Shown here piece after piece: positions 1-8,731 of a DNA stretch of 64,000 nucleotides. The position numbers were made by a program, and so were the translations under genes. The stretch spans positions 62,001 through 126,000 of the forward strand of contig CAKZVC010000047.1 of NCBI GenBank assembly GCA_937922235.1, written 5' to 3'. Below the pieces are notes generated by a model that did not search any database, had not been told where the DNA came from, and was given only the letters and a program-made list of their open reading frames with translations. The stretch comes from an uncultured Acidimicrobiales bacterium. Lineage in GTDB: Bacteria; Actinomycetota; Acidimicrobiia; Acidimicrobiales; SHLQ01. The stretch's first letter is position 1. Each line of letters begins with the position of its first letter.

Positions 1-783
1 TCCTCGGGTCAAGTGTGGGCATGGGGTCGCAACAACCTGGGTCAGCTCGGTGACTCGACCACCGTCCAACGCCTCGCACCGATCCAGGTCGGGGTCCCGG
101 CTGCTATCGCCATTGGGTCGGGACGCGACTACGGCATGGCGGCAACAGCGAACGGCGCTGTCTTTGCGTGGGGTCGAAACGATGGCGGCGAACTCGGCGA
201 CGGAACGACGACAACCCGTACAACTCCTGTGGTCGTCGACACCGTCGACGATGTGGCCGAGCTCGTTGGCGGACGTGACTACATCGTTGCCCGAGAAGGT
301 GGAACCGTAGCGCCACCACCGCCTCCCCCACCGGCTGAGAACACCTGCACGGCAACCGTAATTGGCGACGATCTTCGTCTCGATTGGACCGACGGCCTTG
401 GCCGGGCCGTCATTCGACGAGGAGCCTCGTGGTTCTCGACCCCCGGCAACGTCACCACAACAACGATCACGAATGCGGCGAACGACCAAGCCACGTACCT
501 CGTTCGGGTACGCATCGACGGCGTCCGAACCGACATCACCTGCGAACGCGATGACACGCCGCCTCCGCCCCCAGCATCTCCATGCACGGCCACAGTTCAG
601 GGCAACGATGTTGTGCTCAACTGGGATCCCGCGTTTTCCCGAGTCAACGTTCGTCGCAACGGCAGCTGGCTGCTGACTGCGGGCGACGACACGTCTACGG
701 TCACCGTTGCTGGCAACCCTGGCGATGTGTTCGAGATCATCGTTCGACCGGGCGGAGTGAAGACCACCTACCCGTGTGTATAG
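1..783 (+). CDS. RCC1-repeat secreted-type protein, 5' truncated
   Basis: The frame is open from the first base, so the N-terminus lies outside the window. The visible 260 residues begin with two RCC1-type blades (WAWGRNNLGQLGD near residue 6 and FAWGRNDGGELGD near residue 55), the beta-propeller repeat used for protein contacts. A polyproline linker near residue 105 leads to two copies of a roughly 75-residue beta-rich module, each opening with CTATV, and separated by a second proline linker. The linkers, the paired cysteines and the module duplication suggest an extracellular protein. The ligand cannot be told from the sequence. It ends four bases before the convergent gene. Confidence 0.75.
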   Translation, partial: SSGQVWAWGRNNLGQLGDSTTVQRLAPIQVGVPAAIAIGSGRDYGMAATANGAVFAWGRNDGGELGDGTTTTRTTPVVVDTVDDVAELVGGRDYIVAREGGTVAPPPPPPPAENTCTATVIGDDLRLDWTDGLGRAVIRRGASWFSTPGNVTTTTITNAANDQATYLVRVRIDGVRTDITCERDDTPPPPPASPCTATVQGNDVVLNWDPAFSRVNVRRNGSWLLTAGDDTSTVTVAGNPGDVFEIIVRPGGVKTTYPCV

Positions 784-786
784 CGG

Positions 787-1188
787 TTAGTCGCGAGTAC
801 CGGCGACCCAGGTTTCATGAACCGTGACCCAACGAAGACCATTGGGTCCATCGGGGTCTTTGCGGAACGCGACGATGCTCCACCGATGGTTCGACCCGTT
901 GGTGAGCTCGTGATTCTCGACGTAACGAGCCACAACGACCTCATCTGACGCGATGAGCAGAGACGGTTCGGTAATCGTGATCTTCAAGCTCTTCGTGTGG
1001 TCGTGACCCTGTCGAATGGCGTGGATTGTCGCATCTCGGGTCGAGACTGATCCGTCGGGACTCAGAATGGTGAAGTCGTCAGCTAGAGCCGCTTCGAGCC
1101 GAACGAGGTCGTCCGCTGGCAGCGTGCCAAGGAAGTAGCCCTCGAAGAAGTCGTGAAGTTCGGTTACTTCTTTCAGCCATGTGTCCAT
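787..1188 (-). CDS. SnoaL/DUF4440-like NTF2-fold protein
   Basis: This 133-residue protein has the length and pattern of the SnoaL-like/DUF4440 NTF2 superfamily: an N-terminal helix pair, a middle LADDFTILSPDGS stretch with an RDATIHAI helix, then beta strands ending in WVTVHETWV. Members are small cone-shaped domains that bind or isomerise small ligands, and the substrate here is unknown. It lies 19 bp downstream of the MFS transporter gene on the same strand and could be the last gene of a three-gene unit (TauD-like, MFS, SnoaL). No signal peptide is visible, so it is probably cytoplasmic. Confidence 0.7.
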   Translation of the reverse strand: MDTWLKEVTELHDFFEGYFLGTLPADDLVRLEAALADDFTILSPDGSVSTRDATIHAIRQGHDHTKSLKITITEPSLLIASDEVVVARYVENHELTNGSNHRWSIVAFRKDPDGPNGLRWVTVHETWVAGTRD

Positions 1189-1207
1189 GGTCGACTATTG
1201 CGACTTT

Positions 1208-2440
1208 CTAGACGGCTGTCGAGTCCTCGATGAGGGGGTCGTCGTCACTCCGCACGAACGACACCACGCCATAGCTCAGCACCGCAATGGCCGCGATCGA
1301 CCCCATGATCACGAGCGTGGGACGCAGGCCGATCTGCTCGGCGAGCACACCAAGCGGAAGCGCGCTCATGCCAAACCCCGCGAAGCCAAGCTGCATGATC
1401 GACTGCACCCGCCCCTGGAATTCTGCGTTTGATTCTCGTAGTGCCAGCGTGTTCGACAGCGTCTGGAACGTTGTGGTGGCAGCACCTGCGATGACCGCGA
1501 CCACGACCGCGACAAGGAATTGCGGCGCCAGTCCGAGGCCCATGACCATGACGCCGAACAGCACACCCGCCATCGTCATCACGGCTTGGGCGCGCGGCGA
1601 ATCGGCCAACCCGGCAACCCAGAAGCCGGCGAGCAACGCCCCTACCGAGCTCGACGAGGTGAAGTAGCCAACGTGTTGTTCTTGCAGTCCGAACTCGCCC
1701 TCGACCAACGCAGGAATGAAGCTCACATAACTGAACGCGAACATCAGCACCGCGAACGCCGTCAGCACGATGTTGCGGATCGGAGGAGTGGCAAAGACAT
1801 AGCGAACGCCATCGGCAATGTCGGAGACTCGAGCTGCTCCGCTGAGCGCCGCTGGCGGGTTCGGCAGCCGGGCAGTCGTCAACCAACTGAGGACAGCCAA
1901 CACGGCGGCTACTACATACGTCGGGCCCAGCCCAAAGAACGACCAGCCAACCAGAGCCCCGGCGAGGCTCGGCGCAAACACTCGGGTGCCATTCATGGCG
2001 AGCGACTGAAGACTGATGGCGTTGCCGAGGTTTTCTCGTCCGACGAGCTCACTGGCCATGGCCACGCGTGCCGGGCCGAAGAATCCGAACGCGACACCTT
2101 GGAAGATTGAGGCGACCAAGAGCATCCAGAACTGGACGATGTCGGTGAGCACGGCGATGCCCATGCCTGCGGCCGAAGCAACAATGCCGAGCTGGCTTAC
2201 GAGCATGACCGTACGCTTCGGCAGTCGATCGCTTGCCACGCCACCGAGCGGCGTTGACACCAACAGCGCTATGCCGAAGATGAAGTACACCAGGCCGAGC
2301 GCATCTTTTCGCTCAGTGAGATCCCACGCCAAGATGCCGCGCAGAAAGAACTGCATCTGGACGCCCATGAAACTGAACAGTCCACCGATCCACAGGGTGC
2401 GGAACGCTCGGTTCGATAACGCTGCGAATCTGCCCGACAT
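1208..2440 (-). CDS. MFS transporter
   Basis: A 410-residue polytopic membrane protein of the major facilitator superfamily, closest in feel to the EntS/MFS_3 exporter group. It shows alternating hydrophobic segments (for example residues 18-40, 47-66 and 75-120), the conserved inter-helix loop GGVASDRLPKR near residue 65, and an LVGREN/NAISL motif near residue 130. Export of a small molecule by proton antiport is the family role; the substrate is not predictable. It is preceded on the same strand by the TauD-like gene (58 bp) and followed by the SnoaL-like gene. The C-terminus ends in a short acidic tail. Confidence 0.85.
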   Translation of the reverse strand: MSGRFAALSNRAFRTLWIGGLFSFMGVQMQFFLRGILAWDLTERKDALGLVYFIFGIALLVSTPLGGVASDRLPKRTVMLVSQLGIVASAAGMGIAVLTDIVQFWMLLVASIFQGVAFGFFGPARVAMASELVGRENLGNAISLQSLAMNGTRVFAPSLAGALVGWSFFGLGPTYVVAAVLAVLSWLTTARLPNPPAALSGAARVSDIADGVRYVFATPPIRNIVLTAFAVLMFAFSYVSFIPALVEGEFGLQEQHVGYFTSSSSVGALLAGFWVAGLADSPRAQAVMTMAGVLFGVMVMGLGLAPQFLVAVVVAVIAGAATTTFQTLSNTLALRESNAEFQGRVQSIMQLGFAGFGMSALPLGVLAEQIGLRPTLVIMGSIAAIAVLSYGVVSFVRSDDDPLIEDSTAV

Positions 2441-2498
2441 GTCCCTCCATCCAATCGAGTCCGAGTTGGTTTACCTCGTTTGGACGAAAGATGACGGT

Positions 2499-3629
2499 CT
2501 AGGCGAACAGTGATGACTCGTTGGCATTTCGTTCGGCCGCGTCGAGCTTGCGCGATGCGGCCTGCAGGTCACGGCGTTGTTGTTCGAACCAGTCTCGTTC
2601 GACGCTGCACTGCTGATGATGCTGGTGACACCCGAGCCCGACCGCGGCGTTGCCGGTCAGCACCCGGTGGTTGTCGATGACAAGAGCTTGACCAGGCTCC
2701 AGCCGCACCTGCACGGCGCGACCGGGGTCGTTCACATGGGTGCTGAAGATGATGAGGCCTCGGTAGTAGTCGTCTATCTGACGGGGTTCGATGTCGAGCG
2801 GGGCCAACGATGTTTCGTCGAAGCGAACCGCTGATACGCGATAGTTGCGGTCGACCGAGATGAGCGATGCTCGTGAGACGTGATGTGGGTCGTTCGCACA
2901 CGCGAAGTTGATCGACGTCTGGCTGAGCAAGTCAAAGGTGTCGGGGTCGTCGTCTTGGAGCTCGTTGGCGATAGCTATGCCATCGACCAAGACGAACTCG
3001 CCGCCGGTTTCTGCCGCAGCTTCACACATGACGATCACGATGCCATCGGGCTCGGAACGCCACGGAGCGAAGGTCCGTGGATCGTTCGCCAGACCCGCGC
3101 CATCAAGCCCATCACCGTCGAAATCGATGTCGGCGTAAAGATCGGCGATGGTGTCGCTGGTGCTGGCTCGAAGCGGACCGATGAGCGCAGCGACCTCATC
3201 GATGCCCATGCTTGGCACGTCGGTCAAGATGGCAGCGCCCCAGCGGTCGATCGAATCGAGCATCCGAGCGTGCTCGGTGCTGCGCTGCTCGGGAAGGGTG
3301 AACTCATCAAACCGATGCCCGGCACGAAACGGCTCGGATGTCGTTGCGACGATGAGCTCATGCGGTTCGTGCGAGTGGGCTTGCAGCCATTCGAACGAGA
3401 AGGCCGACTCGTGGCCATCGCTGAACTCGACGGCCAGATCTCCGTCGTCATTGCGTTCGGCGAACATGACGAATACGTCGGGGTTGAGCTCAGTCAGTGA
3501 GGCGATCGAGCTCGGGCAATTGTCGCGAAGCCACAACGAATGGAAGCGGCTGCGAGCACCGTCAGACCATCGAATGAGCACGCCAGTGTCGGTGACCTCG
3601 ATAGTTGAGGCAGCGGTATCGAGCTCCAT
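2499..3629 (-). CDS. TauD/gamma-butyrobetaine dioxygenase-like protein lacking metal ligands
   Basis: This 376-residue protein aligns with the gamma-butyrobetaine hydroxylase layout: an N-terminal DUF971-like domain (residues ~1-85, with WLRDNCPSS) and a C-terminal TauD jelly-roll. The start ATG at 3629 was chosen because the longer open frame would run over the divergent gene at 3776. Typical members bind Fe(II) through an HTD motif and a distal His in a DNWRLLHGR motif. Here the matching positions read LAND and DNHRVLTG, so both histidines appear replaced while Asp and the flanking GG and VDG landmarks are kept. It is therefore either a non-catalytic relative or uses another metal site. It may head an operon with the MFS and SnoaL genes. 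Confidence 0.75.
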   Translation of the reverse strand: MELDTAASTIEVTDTGVLIRWSDGARSRFHSLWLRDNCPSSIASLTELNPDVFVMFAERNDDGDLAVEFSDGHESAFSFEWLQAHSHEPHELIVATTSEPFRAGHRFDEFTLPEQRSTEHARMLDSIDRWGAAILTDVPSMGIDEVAALIGPLRASTSDTIADLYADIDFDGDGLDGAGLANDPRTFAPWRSEPDGIVIVMCEAAAETGGEFVLVDGIAIANELQDDDPDTFDLLSQTSINFACANDPHHVSRASLISVDRNYRVSAVRFDETSLAPLDIEPRQIDDYYRGLIIFSTHVNDPGRAVQVRLEPGQALVIDNHRVLTGNAAVGLGCHQHHQQCSVERDWFEQQRRDLQAASRKLDAAERNANESSLFA

Positions 3630-3729
3630 TTCTGCAGCGTACGCCGACTGCTCGGCAACAGCCTTGGCCAGGTTCTGACAAATTCGCGCTTCACGCGGAC
3701 GGCACCTTCCCGTAGGTTCAGAGTTGAAG

Positions 3730-3743
3730 TGACCATCGTCACA
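3730..3743. promoter_or_regulatory. Short inverted repeat in divergent promoter region
   Basis: GTGAC-CATC-GTCAC is a perfect 5-bp inverted repeat in the 146-bp gap between the divergent TauD-like and luciferase-like genes. It could be an operator for one or both, but five base pairs is weak evidence. Confidence 0.25.
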
Positions 3744-3775
3744 TCGGCGGTGGGTCGACCTAGGGGGTAACTGAA

Positions 3776-4942
3776 ATGCGTTTGCGATTCGGAACATTCA
3801 TGGCACCGTTCCACCCACCCGAACACAGCCCAACGCTGTCGCTCGAGAATGATCTGCAGCTGCTCGAACATATGGATCGGCTGGGCTTCGACGAAGCGTG
3901 GATCGGTGAACACCACTCGGCCGGAAGCGAGATCATTGCCTCGCCCGAGATCTTCATCGCCTCAGCGGCGGCGCGAACTCAGAACATCAAGCTCGGCACC
4001 GGTGTCGTGTCGCTGCCGTATCACAACCCACTGTGGACGGCTGAGCGGATGGTTCTGCTCGACCACCTGACCCGAGGGCGAGCAATGTTCGGTGTCGGGC
4101 CAGGCGCGCTTCCGACCGATGCGGCCATGCTTGGGCTTGAGCCGTCGCAGATGCGTCCGTTGCTCGAGGAGTATCTGGCGATCATCATGCAACTGCTGAC
4201 CACCGACGAGCCGGTCAACTACCAGTCTGATCGGTTGACCCTCAAGGATGCACGACTTCACCTTCGGCCGTATTCCGATCCGTTGTTCGACATGGCGATT
4301 GCCGCCGTGGCATCACCATCGGGCGCCAAACTCGCCGGCCAATACGGCCATGGTGTGCTTTCGCTCGGAGCGACCGTTGCGGTTGGCATGGACGTGCTTG
4401 CCCATCATTGGACTATCCAAGAAGAGACTGCTGCCCGATACGGCCAAGTGGCCGATCGGTCGAAATGGCGTCTCGTTGGTTTGATGCACCTCGCCGAAAG
4501 CGAGGAAGAGGCTCGCCGAGACGTGCAGTACGGCATGGAGCAATGGTTCCGCTATTTCCAGAACGTCGCGGCCTTCCCACAGATGGCAGTCGACGGCGGC
4601 AACCTCGACGAGATGATCGACTTCGTCAACGGCGGCCTTGGTGTTGTCGGCACGCCCGACATGGCCATTGCCCAAATCGAGGAGCTCCTCGAACAGTCAA
4701 ACGGTGGCTTCGGAGCGTTCATGACGTTGGCGCACAACTGGGCCAACCACGAGTCGACCATGAAGAGTTACGAGCTTTTCGCCCGTCACGTGATGCCACG
4801 GTTCCAAGGTCAGGTCGACTCGTTGATCGGCGCAGCCAACCGCGCCGAAGTAGCACGTCCCGGGCTGGCCGAGAAGCAGCTCATCGCCGTCGATGAAGCG
4901 ACCAACAAATACGAGAACGAGAAGGAGATCCTTCTCACCTAG
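3776..4942 (+). CDS. LLM class flavin-dependent monooxygenase
   Basis: A 388-residue bacterial-luciferase-like (LLM) monooxygenase, a TIM-barrel enzyme using reduced FMN and O2. Family hallmarks are the N-terminal LRFGTFMAPFHPP strand, EAWIGEHH near residue 44 (catalytic His region), LGTGVVSLPYHNPLW near residue 75 and GRAMFGVGPGALP near residue 100. The length fits the LuxA-like alkanal monooxygenase branch. ATG at 3776 follows a purine-rich AGGGGG stretch. It faces the GMC oxidoreductase gene convergently (17-bp gap). The natural substrate cannot be read from the sequence. Confidence 0.9.
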   Translation: MRLRFGTFMAPFHPPEHSPTLSLENDLQLLEHMDRLGFDEAWIGEHHSAGSEIIASPEIFIASAAARTQNIKLGTGVVSLPYHNPLWTAERMVLLDHLTRGRAMFGVGPGALPTDAAMLGLEPSQMRPLLEEYLAIIMQLLTTDEPVNYQSDRLTLKDARLHLRPYSDPLFDMAIAAVASPSGAKLAGQYGHGVLSLGATVAVGMDVLAHHWTIQEETAARYGQVADRSKWRLVGLMHLAESEEEARRDVQYGMEQWFRYFQNVAAFPQMAVDGGNLDEMIDFVNGGLGVVGTPDMAIAQIEELLEQSNGGFGAFMTLAHNWANHESTMKSYELFARHVMPRFQGQVDSLIGAANRAEVARPGLAEKQLIAVDEATNKYENEKEILLT

Positions 4943-4959
4943 CGGCTACTACGGGCTGA

Positions 4960-6522
4960 CTAGCCGGCGATGAAGTCGGCGCATCGTTTGCCAATGACCA
5001 TCGAGATCGCTTGCGTGTTTGCGTTGACGATGGACGGCATGATCGATGCGTCGGCGACTCGCAGGCCGTCGACACCATTCACTCGGAGCTCCGAGTCGAC
5101 CACGGCGTCGGTGGCCTGCCCCATCGCGCACGTTCCCACTGGGTGATAGAGCGACTCGCTCATCGTGCGGACATGTTCGACCCACTGGTCATCTGTGGTG
5201 CACTCGGTGCCGGGCTCGTATTCGGACTCGATGAACTTGGCAAGGGCGGGTTGAGCCGCGAACTCTCGAGCGAGCTTGCACCCCTCAACCAACAACCACA
5301 GATCGGCTGGGTCGGACAGATACCGCGGGTCGATGATCGGTTTGGCCATGGGATCGTTGCTAGCCAATCGGATCTCGCCACGGCTCTTCACGTCGACAAG
5401 AGTCGGCGCGATGCTGATGCCATCTTCCTCCGGCGACTCGAATCCGTGCGCAATGAAGTAGGCCGGAGCGAAGTGGTACTGCACATCGGGCATCGGCCCA
5501 TCGCCCAAGGTGACGAAGCCTCCGGCCTCGCCAACGTTCGAGCTCAGATGACCCGTCTTCTTCGTGACGTACTCGAGCAGCGGCTTCACCTCTTCGGCGT
5601 GAGCCAAGGTGATCGGCTCGCGAATCGCGTAGGCGTTGCCGCAGGCCAGATGGTCGATCAGGTTTTGCCCGACGTTCGGCGAATCATGCACAACATCGAC
5701 GTTGACCGACGCCAGATGCTCGGCTGGTCCGACTCCCGACAGCATCAATAGCTGGGGCGAGTTGATTGCGCCGCCCGACAGTATGACCTCTTGGGTTGCG
5801 GTGGTGACGTGAGTGCCCTTCTTATCGACCCACTCGACTCCGCTCGCTCGACCGTTGCTCATCACGACTTTCGTGGCATGAGCGCCAGTGATGACCGTGA
5901 GGTTTGACCGCTTCATCGCCGGCTTCAAGAACGCAGTCGCGGCGCTGCACCGAACGCCGTTGCGTTGGGTGACTTGGTACATGCCGAAACCCTCTTGGGT
6001 GTCATCGTTGAAGTCGGGGTTCAATGGGAAACCCGCTTCCTTTGCTGCCGCGACAAACGATGTCGACAACGGATTCGCGGTTCGGAGATCCGACACGGTT
6101 AACCCACCGCCGACCCCGTGAAAGTCGCTGGGTCCACGCTGTTGGTCTTCGAGCGACATGAACGCAGGCAAGAGGTCGCCATAGCTCCATCCGGCGTTGC
6201 CGTCAGCTGCCCACTGGTCGAACGTGTGGCGATGCCCGCGCTGGTAGATCATGGCGTTCATCGAGGTCGACCCGCCGAGGATCTTGCCCCGCGGCCAGTA
6301 CATCTCGCGGTTCTTCAACTCCGGCTGCGGGACCGTGTTGTAGTCCCAATCGTGCTTTGTCTTGAAAAGCTTGCTGAAGGCTGCAGGAATCTTGGCGTTC
6401 GGATTTCGGTCTCGCTGACCAGCCTCGAGCAACACGACAGTCGCTCCAGTTGCCGACAAGCGATCGGCCAACACACACCCAGCGGCTCCCGCACCAACAA
6501 TGACATAGTCCGCGTTTTGCAT
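4960..6522 (-). CDS. GMC family FAD-dependent oxidoreductase (choline dehydrogenase-like)
   Basis: A 520-residue flavoprotein with the GMC layout: Rossmann FAD motif VIVGAGAAGCVLADRL at residues 7-22, the PRGKILGGSTSMNAMIYQRG signature near residue 80, a second GMC signature around SGGAINSPQLLMLSGVG near residue 250, and the C-terminal active-site block HPVGTCAMG (His) with NANTQA (Asn) near residues 465-505. These enzymes oxidise alcohols such as choline or long-chain and aryl alcohols. It is complete, has no signal peptide, and its neighbours give no firm hint of the substrate. The downstream gene (6600-7433, same strand) lies upstream in transcription, 77 bp away. Confidence 0.92.
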   Translation of the reverse strand: MQNADYVIVGAGAAGCVLADRLSATGATVVLLEAGQRDRNPNAKIPAAFSKLFKTKHDWDYNTVPQPELKNREMYWPRGKILGGSTSMNAMIYQRGHRHTFDQWAADGNAGWSYGDLLPAFMSLEDQQRGPSDFHGVGGGLTVSDLRTANPLSTSFVAAAKEAGFPLNPDFNDDTQEGFGMYQVTQRNGVRCSAATAFLKPAMKRSNLTVITGAHATKVVMSNGRASGVEWVDKKGTHVTTATQEVILSGGAINSPQLLMLSGVGPAEHLASVNVDVVHDSPNVGQNLIDHLACGNAYAIREPITLAHAEEVKPLLEYVTKKTGHLSSNVGEAGGFVTLGDGPMPDVQYHFAPAYFIAHGFESPEEDGISIAPTLVDVKSRGEIRLASNDPMAKPIIDPRYLSDPADLWLLVEGCKLAREFAAQPALAKFIESEYEPGTECTTDDQWVEHVRTMSESLYHPVGTCAMGQATDAVVDSELRVNGVDGLRVADASIMPSIVNANTQAISMVIGKRCADFIAG

Positions 6523-6599
6523 GCGCTCTCCCCAAGTGGCGTGCCTGCAAAGCTAGGCGATCGTCAGGGTGGACTCGAACCGTCAATCGCCGACCGGCC

Positions 6600-7433
6600 T
6601 CACGAAATGACGGAGCCTGCTGCAGTCTGGCGGTCGATATTGGTGGTTTGGATGACTCGCCCGTCACGACCGACCGATACATCGGAATTGGAACAGCCGC
6701 CGTCCGCAACCGATTGATAAGAGACCGAGAAGCTGGTGATCGGGTGTGCACCGGTCGGGGTAATCGCCGTGGCGTTCGACCACGCAACCGTGAGCTTCGG
6801 TGCATCGCACGGCGCAAAGATCTCGCTCCACATCACGATGTGGTCGAGGTTCGTTCCGGGGCAGACGAGCTCGCGAACAACCACCGCCTCTCCGGTCGCA
6901 CGATCGATGACGACCCCTCGCCAAGTGCTGTTAGTTCTCGACACTCCCGGTCGAGATCCGTGCCCATCTACAGACGCCGAAGCCTCCGGTCGAGATCCCG
7001 ACTTCTCAATCCGGAGCCCGTACACCTGGCCCGGCGTCCACTGGTAGTTCCGGGTATTGACGTTGCCACGGGCGCTCGGCAGTGCCGACTCGGTTCCAGT
7101 CAGCTCGCCACCGCCGTTCCGGTATCCACCCCAGTTGACCGCAGTGTGGCCTGGATACCCGTCGATCCACTGCAAGCCAAGGTGTCCCGCCCCCTGGCTG
7201 GCAGCCCCATCAACAAACGATGCTTGCAGTGCCCAGAACCGAAGGTGTGGCGTTGGTGGCACACCCTCTACCGCGAGATCGACCTCAACCGCCTGCACAT
7301 CGGATGGCAGATCGAGCCAGCGCAAATGCATCGAAGACGCACCGTTCGATGACGTTGGCAGACCAGCCGTTCGAGTCGCCGGCACTGCAAGGTTTGCGCG
7401 AAACGCTGCTCGCAGGGTGTCGAGAAACGACAC
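6600..7433 (-). CDS. Conserved hypothetical protein, beta-rich
   Basis: A 277-residue protein of no family I can name with confidence. The centre has a distinctive, Gly- and Trp-rich stretch (HLGLQWIDGYPGHTAVNWGG near residue 103, followed by an ALPSARGN motif), and the C-terminus has MWSEIFAPCDAP and alternating strands, resembling a beta-sandwich binding domain. It starts only 5 bp after the panB stop, so the two are probably co-transcribed, though a role in pantothenate synthesis is not implied by its sequence. No clear signal peptide or membrane segment is seen. Confidence 0.7.
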   Translation of the reverse strand: MSFLDTLRAAFRANLAVPATRTAGLPTSSNGASSMHLRWLDLPSDVQAVEVDLAVEGVPPTPHLRFWALQASFVDGAASQGAGHLGLQWIDGYPGHTAVNWGGYRNGGGELTGTESALPSARGNVNTRNYQWTPGQVYGLRIEKSGSRPEASASVDGHGSRPGVSRTNSTWRGVVIDRATGEAVVVRELVCPGTNLDHIVMWSEIFAPCDAPKLTVAWSNATAITPTGAHPITSFSVSYQSVADGGCSNSDVSVGRDGRVIQTTNIDRQTAAGSVIS

Positions 7434-7438
7434 GGTCT

Positions 7439-8299
7439 CTACGCGTCAGGACCAGCGCTGCCGTACAGACCAAACGCTTCAGCCTGGTCGTCCTTGAGGT
7501 GATAGCTCTCTTCGTCGTTCGGGAACGCACCGCTTCGCACATCGTCGGCGTAGCTCGAAAGCGCATCGATCGTGGCGGTCTTCATGTCGGCGTAACGACG
7601 AACGAACTTCGGAATGAAACGATCTTCGATGCCGAGAACGTCGTGGTACACGAGTACCTGACCATCGCAGTGCGGACCAGCACCGATGCCGATCGTCGGG
7701 ATGTCGACCGCTTCCGTGATGGCCTGAGCGACCTTGACCGGGATGCCCTCGAGGACGAGTGCGAAACAACCAGCGTGCTGGAGCGCCTTCGCATCTTCGA
7801 TGAGCTCCATCGCGGCTTCGGCCTGACGGCCCTGCACCTTGAAGCCGCCCATTGCGTGAACCGACTGCGGGGTCAATCCAATGTGGCCCATCACGGGGAT
7901 CTCCGCGTCGAGCAGACCTTCGATCATCGGCAGACGCTTCCGTCCGCCTTCGAGCTTCACGCACTGTGCACCCGAGCGAATGAGCTCGGCGGCGTTGCGG
8001 ACGGTCTCTTCGACCGACACGTGGTAGCTCATCCACGGCAAGTCGCCGACGATGAGACAGTCGGGCTTCGCACGAGCAACCGCGCGGGTGTGATGCGCAA
8101 TGTCGTCCACAGTGACCTGCAACGTGTCGTCGTAACCAAGTACGACCATGGCGACGGAATCGCCCACGAGAATCATGTCGATGCCGGCATCGCTGGCAGC
8201 ACGAGCACCGGGTGCGTCGTATGCCGTAATCATCACGAGCGCGTCAGCACCCGCAGAAACCTTGCGTGCAGAAATCTTGGGAACGGTGACCTTCGCCAT
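7439..8299 (-). CDS. panB: 3-methyl-2-oxobutanoate hydroxymethyltransferase
   Basis: PanB (286 residues) transfers a hydroxymethyl group from 5,10-methylene-THF to alpha-ketoisovalerate to give ketopantoate, the first committed step to pantothenate and CoA. Family motifs are MITAYDAPGARAASDAGID near residue 22, ILVGDSVAMVVLGYDDT near residue 42 (metal and substrate site), VKLEGG near residue 117, GHIGLTPQSVH near residue 138 and GIGAGPHCDGQVLV near residue 203. The start has a purine-rich AGGAGAAA sequence just upstream. Expression is probably shared with the unknown gene 5 bp downstream. The usual decamer TIM-barrel enzyme, complete. Confidence 0.97.
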   Translation of the reverse strand: MAKVTVPKISARKVSAGADALVMITAYDAPGARAASDAGIDMILVGDSVAMVVLGYDDTLQVTVDDIAHHTRAVARAKPDCLIVGDLPWMSYHVSVEETVRNAAELIRSGAQCVKLEGGRKRLPMIEGLLDAEIPVMGHIGLTPQSVHAMGGFKVQGRQAEAAMELIEDAKALQHAGCFALVLEGIPVKVAQAITEAVDIPTIGIGAGPHCDGQVLVYHDVLGIEDRFIPKFVRRYADMKTATIDALSSYADDVRSGAFPNDEESYHLKDDQAEAFGLYGSAGPDA

Positions 8300-8404
8300 T
8301 CGTTTCTCCTTCCGTCCAGTGCACAGTGGCTACCGGCGGTATGGCCTCATACTAAAGACATCGGCCATTTCGCTCAAGATGGGATCCGTCACAGTCAATC
8401 CCGA

Positions 8405-8450
8405 GCGCTCAATCCCGCCAGGCCGGCGGCAAGGCCTGTTCGTAGGCGGC
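8405..8450 (+). repeat. 46-bp intergenic repeat, copy A1
   Basis: First of two identical 46-bp copies (the second starts 60 bp downstream). The unit begins GCGCTCAATCCC and ends TCGTAGGCGGC. Its reverse complement aligns without gaps to the two B copies at 8626-8671 and 10618-10663 at about 70% identity. The whole 432-bp gap between panB and the next gene (8300-8731) is filled mostly by this repeat family; I see no gene in it. Confidence 0.85.
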
Positions 8451-8464
8451 AGCTATCTTCCCAC

Positions 8465-8510
8465 GCGCTCAATCCCGCCAGGCCGGCGGCAAGGCCTGTT
8501 CGTAGGCGGC
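8465..8510 (+). repeat. 46-bp intergenic repeat, copy A2
   Basis: Identical in all 46 positions to the copy at 8405-8450, separated from it by 14 bp. Two copies with a single short spacer do not make a CRISPR array. The exact identity suggests a recent duplication or ongoing correction. Confidence 0.85.
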
Positions 8511-8529
8511 GTCTGCGCGTCAACCGGGA

Positions 8530-8687
8530 CCAAGAGGGTCAGACCCCAAAAGCCGCGCGAGCCAAAACGTGTGTGTCTATACGCATTGACGACAGGGGCC
8601 GGTAAGCGCCGCTGCGCGAGCACCGACCGCCCACAAACAGTCCTTACAACCGGCCCCGCAAGACCGAACGCACGGGAAAACCAGCAA
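8530..8687 (+). repeat. Structured intergenic repeat element, copy B1
   Basis: A roughly 158-bp element that matches 10532-10680 almost throughout. It opens with CCAAGAGGGTCAGACCCC, shares the internal block ACGCATTGACGACAGG, carries the 46-bp unit in inverted orientation (8626-8671), and ends AAAACCAGCAA. GGGGCCGGT (8595-8603) can pair with ACCGGCCCC (8649-8657) to form a long stem around the unit. Confidence 0.8.
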
Positions 8688-8731
8688 GCGCTCCCGTAGG
8701 CCGAGAGAAACCCAACCGGTCCCCGTCGTTC

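Noticed and set aside
8405-8510. Possible CRISPR array
   Set aside because: Only two direct repeats, with a 14-bp gap between them and no cas genes; the same unit also occurs inverted elsewhere.
7220-8605. Long open frame on the plus strand across panB
   Set aside because: It is antisense to panB and to the upstream unknown gene, both with clear coding signals; its protein has no recognisable domain and runs into the repeat region.
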